Shown piece after piece: positions 17,937-27,422 of a stretch of 64,000 nucleotides of DNA (position 1 is the first letter of the stretch; each line of letters opens with the position of its first letter). The translations under genes were made by a program, and so were the position numbers. The notes beneath the pieces are model-generated. The model saw nothing but the letters and a program-made list of their open reading frames with translations, made no database searches and had not been told where the DNA came from. This DNA is from Streptomyces sp. NBC_00775 (GTDB taxonomy: Bacteria > Actinomycetota > Actinomycetes > Streptomycetales > Streptomycetaceae). The stretch is taken from positions 3,038,001-3,102,000 of the forward strand of contig NZ_CP108938.1 in assembly GCF_036347135.1 (NCBI RefSeq), given 5' to 3'.

Positions 17937-18707
17937 TCAGGCCCGGCCGCTCTGGTCGCCCACGAGTGTGCCGATCTTCTCACCCTTGACGGCCCGTGCG
18001 ATATTGCCCTCCGCCAGGAGCTCGAAGACCAGGATCGGCAGCTTGTTGTCCCGGCACAGCGTGATGGCGGTCATGTCGGCGACCTTGAGGTCCCGGGTGA
18101 TGACCTCGCCGTAGCTGAGCCCGTCGAACTTGACGGCCTCGGGGTTGGTCTTCGGGTCGGAATCGTAGACGCCGTCCACGCCGTTCTTGCCCATCAGCAG
18201 GGCCTCGGCGTCGATCTCCAGGGCGCGCTGGGCGGCGGTGGTGTCGGTGGAGAAGTACGGCATGCCCATACCGGCGCCGAAGATGACCACACGGCCCTTC
18301 TCCAGGTGGCGCACGGCGCGCAGCGGGATGTACGGCTCGGCGACCTGGCCCATGGTGATGGCGGTCTGGACACGGCTGTCGATGCCCTCCTTCTCCAGGA
18401 AGTCCTGGAGGGCGAGGCAGTTCATGACCGTGCCGAGCATGCCCATGTAGTCGGAGCGGGCCCGGTCCATGCCGCGCTGCTGGAGCTCGGCGCCGCGGAA
18501 GAAGTTGCCGCCGCCGATGACGACCGCGATCTGGGCTCCGCCGCGCACGACGGCCGCGATCTCGCGGGCGATCTTGTGCACCACATCGGGGTCGACGCCC
18601 AGTCCGCCGCCGCCGGCGAACGCCTCCCCGGAAAGCTTCAGCAGAAAGCGTCCGGAGCCTTTGCCGTCGTCGGTCTTCTCGCCCTTGTCGGCCTGGGTGG
18701 TGGTCAT
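17937..18707 (-). CDS. pyrH: UMP kinase
   Basis: 256 residues, amino-acid-kinase fold. Motifs [12 protein letters not shown] (phosphate loop), [27 protein letters not shown] and the acidic [12 protein letters not shown] region. ATG 18707 has GAGGAG upstream; the upstream in-frame ATG lacks one. It phosphorylates UMP to UDP and is normally a hexamer regulated by UTP/GTP. The ~15-residue N-terminal tail ([15 protein letters not shown]) is hydrophilic, as in other Streptomyces. Confidence 0.96.
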   Translation of the reverse strand: MTTTQADKGEKTDDGKGSGRFLLKLSGEAFAGGGGLGVDPDVVHKIAREIAAVVRGGAQIAVVIGGGNFFRGAELQQRGMDRARSDYMGMLGTVMNCLALQDFLEKEGIDSRVQTAITMGQVAEPYIPLRAVRHLEKGRVVIFGAGMGMPYFSTDTTAAQRALEIDAEALLMGKNGVDGVYDSDPKTNPEAVKFDGLSYGEVITRDLKVADMTAITLCRDNKLPILVFELLAEGNIARAVKGEKIGTLVGDQSGRA

Positions 18708-18735
18708 GGAGATCTCCTCATGGTGCACATACGAA

Positions 18736-18787
18736 GAAGGCCATTGCCGGTGGGGTGTTGGCTCCCATGCTCGGCAATGGCCTCCTC
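18736..18787 (-). terminator. hairpin between tsf and pyrH
   Basis: GGCCATTGCCG (18739-18749) pairs with CGGCAATGGCC (18772-18782), extended by partial pairs. It may separate rpsB-tsf from pyrH-frr-cdsA transcripts or act as partial readthrough control. Confidence 0.7.
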
Positions 18788-18889
18788 GTCAGATCTGCTG
18801 TCGTCCGGCACACGCGCGTGCGTGCTGCCGGCGTACGCGGACGACTGCTGTCGACCCTATAGGGGTCGCGCGTCGATCGCGGTACGGAC

Positions 18890-19726
18890 TCAGATGCCGA
18901 CCTTGATGCGCGTGAAGCGCTTCAGGGTGACACCGGCCTCGTCCAGGACCTTCTGAACGGACTTCTTGTTGTCGAGCGCGTACGGCTGACCAAGGAGAGT
19001 GGCCTCCTTGAAGAAGCCGTTGACGCGACCCTCGACGATCTTCGGGAGGGCGGCCTCGGGCTTGCCTTCGGCGCGGGTGGTCTCCTCGGCGACGCGACGC
19101 TCGGTCTCGACGACCTCGGCCGGAACGTCCTCACGGGAGAGGTACTTCGGCGCGAAGGCGGCGATGTGCTGCGCGATGCCCTTGGCGAGGTCGGCGTCGG
19201 CCTTGTCCAGCTCGACCAGAACACCGATCTGCGGGGGCAGGTCGGGCATGGTGCGGTGCATGTACGAGGTGACGTACGCGCCGGAGAACTGGGCGAAGCG
19301 GTCCAGGACGATCTTCTCGCCCAGGTTGGCGTTGGCCTCGTCGACGAACGCCTGAACCGTCTTGCCGGCCTCGATCTCGGAGCCGAGCAGGGCGTCCAGG
19401 TCGGCCGGGGAGGTCGCGGCGACGTGCTGCGCGATCTGGTTGGCGACGGCCTGGAACTTCTCGCCCTTGGCGACGAAGTCCGTCTCGCACTTCAGCTCGA
19501 CCAGGACACCGGAGGTGTTGTCGTCAGCGATGATGGAAACCACAGCGCCGTTCTCGGCGGAGCGGCCCTCGCGCTTGGCGACGCCCTTCTGGCCCTTGAT
19601 GCGCAGCGCCTCGACGGCCTTGTCGACGTTGCCGTCAGCCTCGTCCAGCGCCTTCTTGCAGTCCATCATGCCGGCGCCGGTGAGCTCACGGAGCTTCTTG
19701 ACGTCGGCGGCGGTGTAGTTCGCCAT
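18890..19726 (-). CDS. tsf: elongation factor Ts
   Basis: 278 residues. N-terminal UBA-like domain (YTAADVKKLRELTGAGMMDCKKAL), then the core with CETDFVAKGEKF, whose Asp-Phe pair displaces Mg2+ from EF-Tu-GDP. AGGAA precedes the ATG. It recycles EF-Tu to the GTP form. Follows rpsB as in nearly all bacteria. Confidence 0.97.
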   Translation of the reverse strand: MANYTAADVKKLRELTGAGMMDCKKALDEADGNVDKAVEALRIKGQKGVAKREGRSAENGAVVSIIADDNTSGVLVELKCETDFVAKGEKFQAVANQIAQHVAATSPADLDALLGSEIEAGKTVQAFVDEANANLGEKIVLDRFAQFSGAYVTSYMHRTMPDLPPQIGVLVELDKADADLAKGIAQHIAAFAPKYLSREDVPAEVVETERRVAEETTRAEGKPEAALPKIVEGRVNGFFKEATLLGQPYALDNKKSVQKVLDEAGVTLKRFTRIKVGI

Positions 19727-19768
19727 GATTCCTGGAATCTCTCTCGAAGTCTGAAGATCTACGGGCCG

Positions 19769-19798
19769 AACGGCGGGGGCTTTGTGGGCCCCCGCCGT
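19769..19798 (-). terminator. hairpin between rpsB and tsf
   Basis: ACGGCGGGGGC (19770-19780) pairs with GCCCCCGCCGT (19788-19798). Probably an attenuator that lowers tsf transcription relative to rpsB. Confidence 0.7.
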
Positions 19799-19821
19799 CC
19801 GTAACCCGAAGGGGTGAGGGG

Positions 19822-20754
19822 TCAGGCCTGCTCGGCGTCCGCGGCCGGAGCCTCGGCGACGGGGGCCTCGACGACAGCCTCGGCCGGAGCCTCAGCAGCG
19901 GCCTCGGCCGGAGCCTCGACAGCGGCCTCGGCCGGAGCCTCAGCGGCGGCCTCGGCGACGGGGGCCTCGGCCTCGTCGGCCTTCTTCTCGCCCTCGAGCA
20001 GGTCGCGCTCCCACGCGGCGAGCGGCTCGCCCGCGGCCTTGTCACCCTCGGCCTTGCCGGCGCCGGAGCGGGCGATGAGGCCCTCGGCGACGGCGTCGGC
20101 GATCACGCGGGTGAGCAGGGTGACGGAGCGGATCGCGTCGTCGTTGCCCGGGATCTTGTAGTCGACCTCGTCGGGGTCACAGTTGGTGTCGAGGATGGCG
20201 ACGACCGGGATGTTGAGCTTCCGGGCCTCGCCGACCGCGATGTGCTCCTTCTTGGTGTCCACGATCCAGACGGCGCTGGGCACCTTCTGCATCTCGCGGA
20301 TACCACCGAGGGTCTTCTCCAGCTTGGCCTTCTCGCGCGAGAGCACGAGAAGCTCCTTCTTGGTGAGACCCGAAGCGGCGACGTCCTCGAAGTCGATCTG
20401 CTCGAGCTCCTTGAGGCGCTGCAGACGCTTGTAGACGGTCGAGAAGTTGGTGAGCATGCCGCCCAGCCAGCGCTGGTTGACGTAGGGCATGCCGACGCGG
20501 GTGGCCTGCTCCGCGATGGCTTCCTGCGCCTGCTTCTTCGTGCCGACGAACATGACCGTGCCGCCGTGGGCGACGGTCTCCTTGACGAACTCGTAGGCGC
20601 GGTCGATGTACGACAGCGACTGGAGCAGGTCGATGATGTAGATGCCGTTGCGCTCGGTGAAGATGAAGCGCTTCATCTTCGGGTTCCAGCGACGGGTCTG
20701 GTGACCGAAGTGGACGCCGCTTTCCAGCAGCTCCCGCATCGTGACGACGGCCAT
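19822..20754 (-). CDS. rpsB: 30S ribosomal protein S2 with repetitive acidic tail
   Basis: 310 residues. The S2 core is complete ([59 protein letters not shown]). The last ~55 residues are a run of EAPAEA-type repeats, making the protein longer than the usual 230-260. AAGGAG precedes ATG 20754. Component of the small subunit that binds S1-like proteins and mRNA. The tail length probably varies by repeat slippage. Confidence 0.97.
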   Translation of the reverse strand: MAVVTMRELLESGVHFGHQTRRWNPKMKRFIFTERNGIYIIDLLQSLSYIDRAYEFVKETVAHGGTVMFVGTKKQAQEAIAEQATRVGMPYVNQRWLGGMLTNFSTVYKRLQRLKELEQIDFEDVAASGLTKKELLVLSREKAKLEKTLGGIREMQKVPSAVWIVDTKKEHIAVGEARKLNIPVVAILDTNCDPDEVDYKIPGNDDAIRSVTLLTRVIADAVAEGLIARSGAGKAEGDKAAGEPLAAWERDLLEGEKKADEAEAPVAEAAAEAPAEAAVEAPAEAAAEAPAEAVVEAPVAEAPAADAEQA

Positions 20755-20994
20755 GGCCGTTCTCCTTGGTGTTCTCGGTTGTGCCGCGCGTGCCGGACGG
20801 CACTCGCGCCTGACGCCCGCGATGCGCCTTGCCACGAGGGACCGAGGGGCGCTGACACCGGTTTTTGATGACCGGATGTCGGGGCGTGCGAAGTCGACCC
20901 GGTGACCCGGATCGCCATGAGAAGTGTACGGGACCCGCGAGGTGCAGGGTGACGCCGCTGTCCACAACCAGCCGGTACTCCACAGATCCCGGCC

Positions 20995-21651
20995 ATGATC
21001 CGCCCGATGCGGGACGGTTCTCGCATGCGAGCGAAACGATGTGTGCGTACGTGGCTGGGGCTGCTGCTGGGAATGACGGTGACCGTCCTGGGGGCCCTGA
21101 CCCCGTCTGCTCTGGCCCGCACGACCGCGATGGCGGTACCCGCCCCGCCGGGAGCCCCGGAACCACCGGGTCCCGATCCGACGGTCCCGGCCGTCGCCCG
21201 CACCTGGCCGGTGGGGCTACGCCCTTTGGTCGTACGAGGCTGGGAGCCTCCGGCGACGGCATACGGCCGCGGCCACCGTGGTGTGGACCTCGCGGCGGCC
21301 CCGGGCACCGCGGTTCGGGCGGTCGCGCCGGGACGCGTGTCCTTCGCGGGCCGGGTCGCGGGTCGCGGGGTCGTCTCGGTGGAACTGTCGAGCACGGGGA
21401 CGCCACCGCTGCGGACGACGTACGGACCGGTGCGGGCGTCCGTGAAGAAGGGCGACGAGGTACTGACGGGCGAGGTCCTGGGCACCGTGGAACCGGGCAC
21501 TTCGCACTGCCCGACGTCCTGCCTGCACTGGGGCCTGCTGAGAGGCAGAACCTACCTGGACCCACTGTCCCTGCTCCCACCGTGGCTGCTCCGCAGGGGC
21601 CCGTCCCGCTTGCTGCCGGTGACCGAGGGGCGGACGGCCGCGCGCCCGTAG
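20995..21651 (+). CDS. secreted LytM/M23-like protein with altered active site
   Basis: Up to 218 residues; starts at 20995, 21007 or 21025 are possible, none with a good ribosome-binding site. Signal peptide ([18 protein letters not shown]), Pro-rich linker, then an M23 domain with GHRGVDLAA (His and Asp zinc ligands) and [10 protein letters not shown]. The usual catalytic HxH is CLH here: the zinc-binding second His is kept but the first, general-base His is Cys. It may bind rather than cut peptidoglycan. Divergent from rpsB. Confidence 0.82.
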   Translation: MIRPMRDGSRMRAKRCVRTWLGLLLGMTVTVLGALTPSALARTTAMAVPAPPGAPEPPGPDPTVPAVARTWPVGLRPLVVRGWEPPATAYGRGHRGVDLAAAPGTAVRAVAPGRVSFAGRVAGRGVVSVELSSTGTPPLRTTYGPVRASVKKGDEVLTGEVLGTVEPGTSHCPTSCLHWGLLRGRTYLDPLSLLPPWLLRRGPSRLLPVTEGRTAARP

Positions 21652-21730
21652 CTCTGGCTGCGGGCGCGACCGCCCTGACTGCGGGCATGCGCGCCGCGCA
21701 GCTGTGGCATGCGCGACCGCGTTACTGCTG

Positions 21731-21825
21731 GCAGCCGCACCCGCACAACTGTGCGCAGCCGCACCCGCACAACCCTGGGCAGCCGTGCCGCACAACTGTG
21801 GGCAATCGTGCCGCTGGGGCGGCAC
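21731..21825. repeat. 24-bp tandem repeat array
   Basis: Units GCAGCCGCACCCGCACAAC plus a variable end start at 21731, 21755, 21779 (variant) and 21802 (degenerate). They lie in the gap between the LytM-like gene and the TetR gene and do not sit in an evident coding frame. Confidence 0.7.
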
Positions 21826-21888
21826 GGGTGGGCACAGCGGCACCCCGTGCAGCGCCGGGCCGCGCGACCCACCCCGACCTCAACCAGG

Positions 21889-21995
21889 ACACCGGGTACC
21901 CAACAGGACCGAGCTCAGCCCAGACACCGGGTGCCCCGCAAAGCCGAGCTCAGCCCCGACGCCGGGTGCCCAGCAAACCCGGGCTCAGCCCCGAA
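21889..21995. repeat. 35-bp tandem repeat array overlapping the TetR stop codon
   Basis: Three units starting ACACCGGGTAC / ACACCGGGTGC / ACGCCGGGTGC at 21889, 21924 and 21959, each followed by a GAGCTCAGCCC-like block. The third unit contains the end of the convergent TetR gene. Together with the 24-bp array, the ~330-bp gap (21652-21984) is almost entirely repeats. Confidence 0.7.
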
Positions 21996-22566
21996 CGCCC
22001 CGCAGAGCCATGGCAACAGCCGCTTCGGTGATCGCCGAAGGATCCTCGGCCGCCCCCAGCTCAATGCGCCGCACAGCCGCATCCACCACACCCTGGAGAA
22101 GCATCGCGGCCAGCCGCGGCTCGGCGTGCCCCATCTCCCCCAGCGCCTCGACGATCATCGCCACGAGCCCGCCGTGGGCGGCACGGATCTTCTCCCGGGC
22201 CCCGGCGTCCAGCTCGCTCGCCGAGATGGCGACCACGGCCCGGTGCCGCCGGTCCCCGACCAGCGTCAGCTGCTGCCGGACATAGGCCTCGACCTTGTCC
22301 TCCGGAGCGGAGGCCCGCTCCATCGCCGCCGAGACCTCCGCCGCCCAGACGGGAAAGTCGACCTCGCACAGCTCCTGGACGACAGCCGCCCGCGACCGGA
22401 AGTACTCGTACACGGAAGACCGCGCGAGCCCCGTGCGCTCGGCGAGAGCCGGGAAGGTCAGCGCCTCCGTCCCACCCTCGGACAACAGGGACCGCGCCGC
22501 GTCCAGCAGGGCGGCTCGCTGCATAGACCGGTGCTCGGCCACGGAGGCCGCTCGAATCCTTGGCAC
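21985..22566 (-). CDS. TetR-family transcriptional regulator
   Basis: 193 residues from GTG 22566. N-terminal helix-turn-helix: RAALLDAARSLLSEGG, LTFPALAERTGLARSSVYEYF. The C-terminal ligand domain is generic. A TACAGT hexamer ends seven bases before the GTG, with no ribosome-binding site, suggesting a leaderless mRNA. Located between the LytM-like gene and whiG; target unknown. Confidence 0.9.
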   Translation of the reverse strand: MPRIRAASVAEHRSMQRAALLDAARSLLSEGGTEALTFPALAERTGLARSSVYEYFRSRAAVVQELCEVDFPVWAAEVSAAMERASAPEDKVEAYVRQQLTLVGDRRHRAVVAISASELDAGAREKIRAAHGGLVAMIVEALGEMGHAEPRLAAMLLQGVVDAAVRRIELGAAEDPSAITEAAVAMALRGVRG

Positions 22567-22573
22567 GTCAACC

Positions 22574-22579
22574 ACTGTA
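22574..22579 (-). promoter_or_regulatory. -10 element, probable leaderless TetR gene
   Basis: TACAGT on the minus strand, seven bases upstream of GTG 22566. Confidence 0.4.
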
Positions 22580-22684
22580 CGGACGGACGGCCCCGGACGG
22601 CAGCCTCTCCACCCACCCGACCGAGGGAAGCCGCGCCGGAACACCCGCTCGGCAGGGACGATTCAGCGACGCGCCACCGCGGGC

Positions 22685-23527
22685 TCAGCGGCCGAAACTC
22701 GCCAGTTTGGCGCGCAGCTGGAGCACCGACTTGGTGTGGATCTGACTCACCCGGCTCTCGGTCACCCCCAGCACATTGCCGATCTCCGCGAGCGTGAGCC
22801 CCTCGTAGTAGTAGAGCGTGACCACGGTCTTCTCCCGGTCGGGCAGCGTGTTGATCGCCCGCGCCAGGAACCTCCGCAGCTCCCGGTCCTCGGCGACCTC
22901 GACCGGATTGTCGGCCGCGGTGTCCTCCAGCGTGTCCATCAGACTCAGCCGGTCGCCGCCCTCGCCGCCGACATGCAGCAACTCCTCCAGAGCCACCACG
23001 TTGGCCAGCGACAACTGACTGAACACCGCGTGGAGTTCCTCCACCCCGATGCCCATCTCGGAGGCCACCTCGCCCTCCGACGGGGTCCGTCGCAACCGCG
23101 CCTCCAGCGTCGCGTACGCCCGCTCCACATTGCGCGCCTTCTGCCGCACCGAGCGCGGGATCCAGTCCAGCGCCCGCAGTTCGTCGATCATCGCGCCCCG
23201 GATCCGGGTGATCGCGTACGTCTCGAACTTGATCTCCCGCTCGATGTCGAACTTCTCGATCGCGTCGATCAGCCCGAACACCCCCGACGACACGAAGTCC
23301 GCCTGCTCGACATTGGCCGGCAGACCCACACTCACCCGCCCCGCGACGTACTTCACCAACGGCGAATAGTGCAGGATCAACTGCTCCCGCAGCCGCTCGT
23401 CACCCGTCGCCTTGTACGACCGCCACAGTTCGTCGAGCGTCGAGGGAGCGGGCGGGCGCACGCTGCCGCCGTCGCGGGCGGCTGGCGGGATCGCCGCCCG
23501 GTCGGACCCGGAGGTGTGCTGGGGCAT
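22685..23527 (-). CDS. whiG: sporulation sigma factor WhiG (sigma-28/FliA class)
   Basis: 280 residues. Region 2: [20 protein letters not shown] and [21 protein letters not shown]; region 2.4: [21 protein letters not shown]; region 4 helix-turn-helix: [21 protein letters not shown]. This is the developmental sigma factor that commits Streptomyces aerial hyphae to sporulation; in known systems it is held by the anti-sigma factor RsiG with c-di-GMP. Upstream of it lies a -10-like site within a near-palindrome (23619-23635). Confidence 0.97.
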   Translation of the reverse strand: MPQHTSGSDRAAIPPAARDGGSVRPPAPSTLDELWRSYKATGDERLREQLILHYSPLVKYVAGRVSVGLPANVEQADFVSSGVFGLIDAIEKFDIEREIKFETYAITRIRGAMIDELRALDWIPRSVRQKARNVERAYATLEARLRRTPSEGEVASEMGIGVEELHAVFSQLSLANVVALEELLHVGGEGGDRLSLMDTLEDTAADNPVEVAEDRELRRFLARAINTLPDREKTVVTLYYYEGLTLAEIGNVLGVTESRVSQIHTKSVLQLRAKLASFGR

Positions 23528-23618
23528 TCGTCGCCTTGTGCCGTTCTGCCGTGAACTGGGGGTACCTGGGTGACCTGTCGGTCTGATGTCGAGATTGCCG
23601 GTCTGAGCCGGAATCCTC

Positions 23619-23635
23619 GTGAGCGTAGCGTGACT
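23619..23635 (-). promoter_or_regulatory. candidate whiG promoter / BldD-like site
   Basis: The + strand reads GTGAGCGTAGCGTGACT; on the minus strand TACGCT could serve as -10, ~95 nt before the whiG ATG. The flanking GTGA/TGAC symmetry resembles a BldD operator, and whiG is a known BldD target in S. coelicolor. The rest of the 23528-23799 gap shows no gene. Confidence 0.45.
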
Positions 23636-23799
23636 GGAGAGTCGCAGTGCGCGAAGAACGGGGGATCACCCTCGCGCAGAGGCGTTCCCCTCGGCGTCCC
23701 CCCGCGCCATGGCGGTCGCGCTGCGTGACCGCCGGGCGACGCCAACTGCGGGAATTCCCAAGGGTGTCGGCGTTCGCCCGGACGGCCGAACACGCTCGG

Positions 23800-24948
23800 T
23801 CAGCGCCGTCCCCGATCATCGCGGACGGAGATCATCGCCTGGCGTGTCAACTTCCAGCCGTCGCCGTGTCGTTCGACGAAACCAAGTGCTCGGAGTTCGT
23901 ACAGTCTCCCGACCGCGTCGTCCTCGGTGGTGCCCGCGCCCCGGGCGATCTCCTGTGCCACGGCCAGGCCGCGTGCCGGCAGGACGGCCAGCACCCGCCC
24001 GGCGCCCGGGTCCAGCAGGTCGCGCGGCAGCACAGGCCCGCGCCGGTCGGGGGCGAGCTCGCCCATGTCCCCCACCAGTTCGGCGACGTCCGCCGCGTCG
24101 GAGACCAGGACCGCCTCCCCGCGCAGCAGTTCGTGCACCCCCGCCGACAGCCCGCTCGTGGCGGGGCCCGGCACCCCCATCGTGAACCGCCCGAGCCGCT
24201 CCGCCGCCCGAGCCGTGACCAGTGCGCCACTGCGATACGCCGCCTCGACGACCACGGTCCCCCGGGTGAGCGCCGCGATGACTCTGTTCCTGAGGATGAA
24301 TCTGCTCGCCGTCGGATGGTCACCGGGTGGCAACTCCCCCACCACCAGCCCCTGTTTCGCGATCCTGGTGATCAGCTGGGTGTGCCCGCGCGGGTAGGGC
24401 CGGTCGACGCCGCAGGCCAGCACGGCGACGGTGGCGCCGCCCGCGCCGAGGGCGCCCCGGTGCGCGGCACCGTCCACGCCGTACGCACCGCCCGACACCA
24501 CCACCCAGCCCCGCTCCGCGAGCCCCGCGCCGAGGGTGGCCGCCATGTGGGCGCCGTATTCGGTGCAGGCCCGCGCCCCGACGACGGCGACGGACCGCAG
24601 CGCCCATATCCGCAGACTGGGGTGCCCCCGCAGCCACAGCCCGGTGGGCCGGGCGTCCCCCAGATCGTCGAGCTGCGCGGGCCACTCCGGCTCACCGGGG
24701 CAGATGAAGCGCACCCCTGCGTCCCGCGCCCTGGCGAGGTCCCGCTCGGGGTCGGCCCGCTCGGCCCGGGCCCGTAACCCCGCCCATCGCTTGTCCGTCA
24801 CCCCTCGCGGTTGCTCACCGTCCCCGACCAGCCGCCGGACCGCCTCCGCGGCCCCGACCTCGCGGAGCCAGCGCCCGCAGACCTCGTCCCCCGGTTCGAC
24901 GACGCGGGTGAGAAGGGCCCGGTGCAGCCGCTCGTCATCCTGGCTCAC
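23800..24948 (-). CDS. dprA: DNA-processing protein DprA
   Basis: 382 residues. Rossmann core: SVAVVGARACTEYG, VVVSGGAYGVDGAAHRGAL, VLACGVDRPYPRGH, RFILRNRVIAAL and the basic/hydrophobic ssDNA- and RecA-contacting surface; a winged-helix DprA C-terminal domain follows (residues ~310-370). GTG 24948 overlaps the comM stop by four bases (GTGA), so translation is coupled. It loads RecA on incoming single strands in naturally competent bacteria; the role in Streptomyces is unclear. Confidence 0.93.
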   Translation of the reverse strand: MSQDDERLHRALLTRVVEPGDEVCGRWLREVGAAEAVRRLVGDGEQPRGVTDKRWAGLRARAERADPERDLARARDAGVRFICPGEPEWPAQLDDLGDARPTGLWLRGHPSLRIWALRSVAVVGARACTEYGAHMAATLGAGLAERGWVVVSGGAYGVDGAAHRGALGAGGATVAVLACGVDRPYPRGHTQLITRIAKQGLVVGELPPGDHPTASRFILRNRVIAALTRGTVVVEAAYRSGALVTARAAERLGRFTMGVPGPATSGLSAGVHELLRGEAVLVSDAADVAELVGDMGELAPDRRGPVLPRDLLDPGAGRVLAVLPARGLAVAQEIARGAGTTEDDAVGRLYELRALGFVERHGDGWKLTRQAMISVRDDRGRR

Positions 24949-26570
24949 GACAGCGCGCCGATCGCCATCGGCACCCCGCGCGGGACCCCGGTGCGCAGTT
25001 GCAGCGCGAGGGCGACGTCCGTCGCATCCGGCCTGTCGTGCCCGACGAGGTCGGCGACGGTCCAGGCGACACGCAGTACGCGGTCGAGGCCGCGGGCGGT
25101 CAGGACGCCTCGCTCCAGATTCCGCTCCGCCTCGTCCATCGCGCCCGCCGACGCGTACCACCGGCTGCGCAGATCCCGCCCGGGCACTTCGCTGTTCGTC
25201 CGCCAAGGGGTGCCCGTCAGACGGGCGGTGGCCCGCTCTCTGGCGGCCCACACCCGGGCGGCGACCGTCTCGGTGGTCTCGCCGCGCGCGCCGCGCTCGG
25301 TCAGCTGGGAGCGTGTGACCCGGTCCACTTCGACTCTCAGGTCGACCCGGTCCAGCAGCGGCCCGGAGAGCCGGGCCTGATAGCGGCGGATCACAGAAGG
25401 CGGGCACTCGCAGAAATCGTCCCTCAGCGAGAAGCGGCCGCACGGGCAGGGATTCGCGGCGAGGACCATCAGGAACCTCGCCGGAAACCGCACGACACCC
25501 GCGCTGCGCGCGATCACCACATGCCCTGCTTCCAGGGGCTGGCGCAGCGCGTCCAGGGCTTGGCTGCTGAATTCCGGTGTCTCGTCCAGGAAGAGCACTC
25601 CCCGGTGGGCGAGCGACACCGCGCCCGGTCGTGCGATGCCCTGGCCGCCTCCGACGAGCGCCTGCATGGTCGCCGAGTGGTGCGGGGCGCAGTACGGAGC
25701 GGTGTCCACCAGGGGTTTTCCCGGCGGCAGCAGGCCCGCGACCGAGTGGACGGCGGTGACCTCCAGGGATTCGCCCCTGCTGAGCCGCGGCAGGATGGCC
25801 GGCAGCCGCTCGGCGAGCATCGTCTTGCCCGCTCCCGGCGGCCCTTCCAGGAACAAGTGGTGCCCGCCCGCCGCGGCGACCTCCACGGCGGTCCGCGCCG
25901 AGTGCTGACCGACGACGTCGGCGAGGTCATGACCCTGGTCGTGCTGCGCGGCGCCCATGCCGTGCATGCCGGTGGCCGCGCCCGTGCCGGGCATGCGCAG
26001 GCCCGCCATCAGCGGATCCGGGCGGCCCTGCTCGTCCGGGTCCTCCTCGGGCACGGGCTCGTCGGTGAGCACCGCGATCAGCTGGCGCAGACTGCGGACC
26101 CCCAGCACAGAGACCCCCGGCACCAGTGAGGCCTCGGCCGCCGCGCACTCGGGCACCACCACCTGCTCGTATCCCGCGTCCGCCGCGGCCAGCACCGCGG
26201 GCAGCACGCCGCGCACCGGCCGTACCCGTCCGTCGAGTCCGAGCTCCCCGATCATCACGATGTCGGAGAGCACCCTGGGATCGATCCGCTCCGAGGCACC
26301 GAGCACCGCGCAGGCGACAGCAAGATCGAATCCGCTGCCGCCCTTCGGCACCGACGCCGGACTCAGCCCCACCGTGAGCTTCTTCTGGGGCCACGTCGCG
26401 CCGGAGTTCACCACCGCCGCCCGAACCCGGTCCTTGCTCTCCGTCAGGCTCTTGTCGGGGAGACCGACCAGGGTGAAGGCCGCGACGCCCGGCTCCAGGT
26501 CGGCCTGGACCTCGACCACCACGCCCTCGACGCCGACCAGGGCCACCGAACACGTACGCGCGAATCCCAT
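24945..26570 (-). CDS. comM: YifB/ComM-family Mg-chelatase-like AAA+ ATPase
   Basis: 541 residues. N-terminal Lon-protease-like domain (residues 1-170), then AAA+ with Walker A LEGPPGAGKTMLAERLP, Walker B GVLFLDETPEF, and a C-terminal lid domain. A Cys cluster NPCPCGRF...CECPPS may bind zinc. In Vibrio ComM is a hexameric branch-migration helicase for heteroduplex extension during transformation. Its ATG overlaps the yraN stop by one base, and dprA follows with a GTGA overlap. Confidence 0.93.
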   Translation of the reverse strand: MGFARTCSVALVGVEGVVVEVQADLEPGVAAFTLVGLPDKSLTESKDRVRAAVVNSGATWPQKKLTVGLSPASVPKGGSGFDLAVACAVLGASERIDPRVLSDIVMIGELGLDGRVRPVRGVLPAVLAAADAGYEQVVVPECAAAEASLVPGVSVLGVRSLRQLIAVLTDEPVPEEDPDEQGRPDPLMAGLRMPGTGAATGMHGMGAAQHDQGHDLADVVGQHSARTAVEVAAAGGHHLFLEGPPGAGKTMLAERLPAILPRLSRGESLEVTAVHSVAGLLPPGKPLVDTAPYCAPHHSATMQALVGGGQGIARPGAVSLAHRGVLFLDETPEFSSQALDALRQPLEAGHVVIARSAGVVRFPARFLMVLAANPCPCGRFSLRDDFCECPPSVIRRYQARLSGPLLDRVDLRVEVDRVTRSQLTERGARGETTETVAARVWAARERATARLTGTPWRTNSEVPGRDLRSRWYASAGAMDEAERNLERGVLTARGLDRVLRVAWTVADLVGHDRPDATDVALALQLRTGVPRGVPMAIGALS

Positions 26571-26941
26571 CAGGCCACCCCCCGCGCGTGCTCGACCACG
26601 GGCGCGCCGCGGTCGGGGAGGAGGACGCCGATCAGGTCGATGCGGACGCCGCCGGGTGGTGCCCCGCCGTGTTCCTGGACCCAGCGTTCGGCCAGGCCTC
26701 GCAGCCGCTGGGCCTTGACCGGTGTGACGGCCGCCATCGGGTGCTCGAAGGCGCCCGCTTTGCGGGTCTTGACCTCGCAGACGACCAGCGCATCGCCGTC
26801 GCGGGCCACGATGTCGATCTCGCCGGTCCTGCCGCTGCGCCAGTTACGCGCCAGGACCGTCATCCCGGTTTCGGTCAGCCGCCGCGCGGCCAGATCCTCG
26901 CCGTACTTGCCGAGTGCACTGCGTGCCTTGGATGTACTCAT
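26570..26941 (-). CDS. yraN: YraN-family predicted endonuclease (UPF0102)
   Basis: 123 residues. Restriction-endonuclease-like fold with [12 protein letters not shown] at the N-terminus and the PD-(D/E)xK-type core [22 protein letters not shown], including Asp, Glu and Lys. GGAGGTG precedes ATG 26941. First gene of the yraN-comM-dprA unit that recurs in actinobacteria. Function is not established experimentally. Confidence 0.92.
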   Translation of the reverse strand: MSTSKARSALGKYGEDLAARRLTETGMTVLARNWRSGRTGEIDIVARDGDALVVCEVKTRKAGAFEHPMAAVTPVKAQRLRGLAERWVQEHGGAPPGGVRIDLIGVLLPDRGAPVVEHARGVA

Positions 26942-27058
26942 GTCGGCACCACCTCCGGCGCCAACACTGAGGCCACTTCGACCTGCTATTGGATCTTGGT
27001 GGACAAGCGAGTGATTGTGGAAAACTCCGTCACCCACACGAGCGGTCGCCGCACGTCA

Positions 27059-27367
27059 TCAGCCGCCCGGCAGCTCCAGATCGCTCTTGTTCAGCTCCTC
27101 GATATTCACGTCCTTGAACGTGAGTACCCGTACCTGCTTGACGAAGCGAGCGGGCCGGTACATGTCCCACACCCAGGCGTCCGCCATGGACACCTCGAAA
27201 AACACCTCGCCCTGGACCGAGTGCACCTGCATCTCGTAGTCATTGGTGAGGTAGAAGCGCCGTTCGGTCTCGATCACATATTTGAACAGACCGACGACAT
27301 CGCGGTACTCCCGATAGAGCTTCAGCTCCATCTCGGTCTCGTACTTCTCGAGGTCCTCGGCGCTCAT
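27059..27367 (-). CDS. DUF2469-family conserved actinobacterial protein
   Basis: 102 residues, start MSAEDLEKYETEMELKLYREYRD, very strongly conserved among actinobacteria (DUF2469). Rich in Tyr, Glu and Val with no signal peptide or membrane segment. AAGGGG precedes the ATG. Always near yraN, rplS and signal peptidase genes. Role unknown. Confidence 0.9.
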   Translation of the reverse strand: MSAEDLEKYETEMELKLYREYRDVVGLFKYVIETERRFYLTNDYEMQVHSVQGEVFFEVSMADAWVWDMYRPARFVKQVRVLTFKDVNIEELNKSDLELPGG

Positions 27368-27422
27368 GGCATGTTCCCCTTCAGCCGTGCGTCCCCCTAT
27401 TGTGCGCCAGCCCCGCGAGCCC

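Noticed and set aside
16893..18956. A 687-codon + strand frame across cdsA, frr, pyrH
   Set aside because: Antisense shadow spanning three genes and their gaps.
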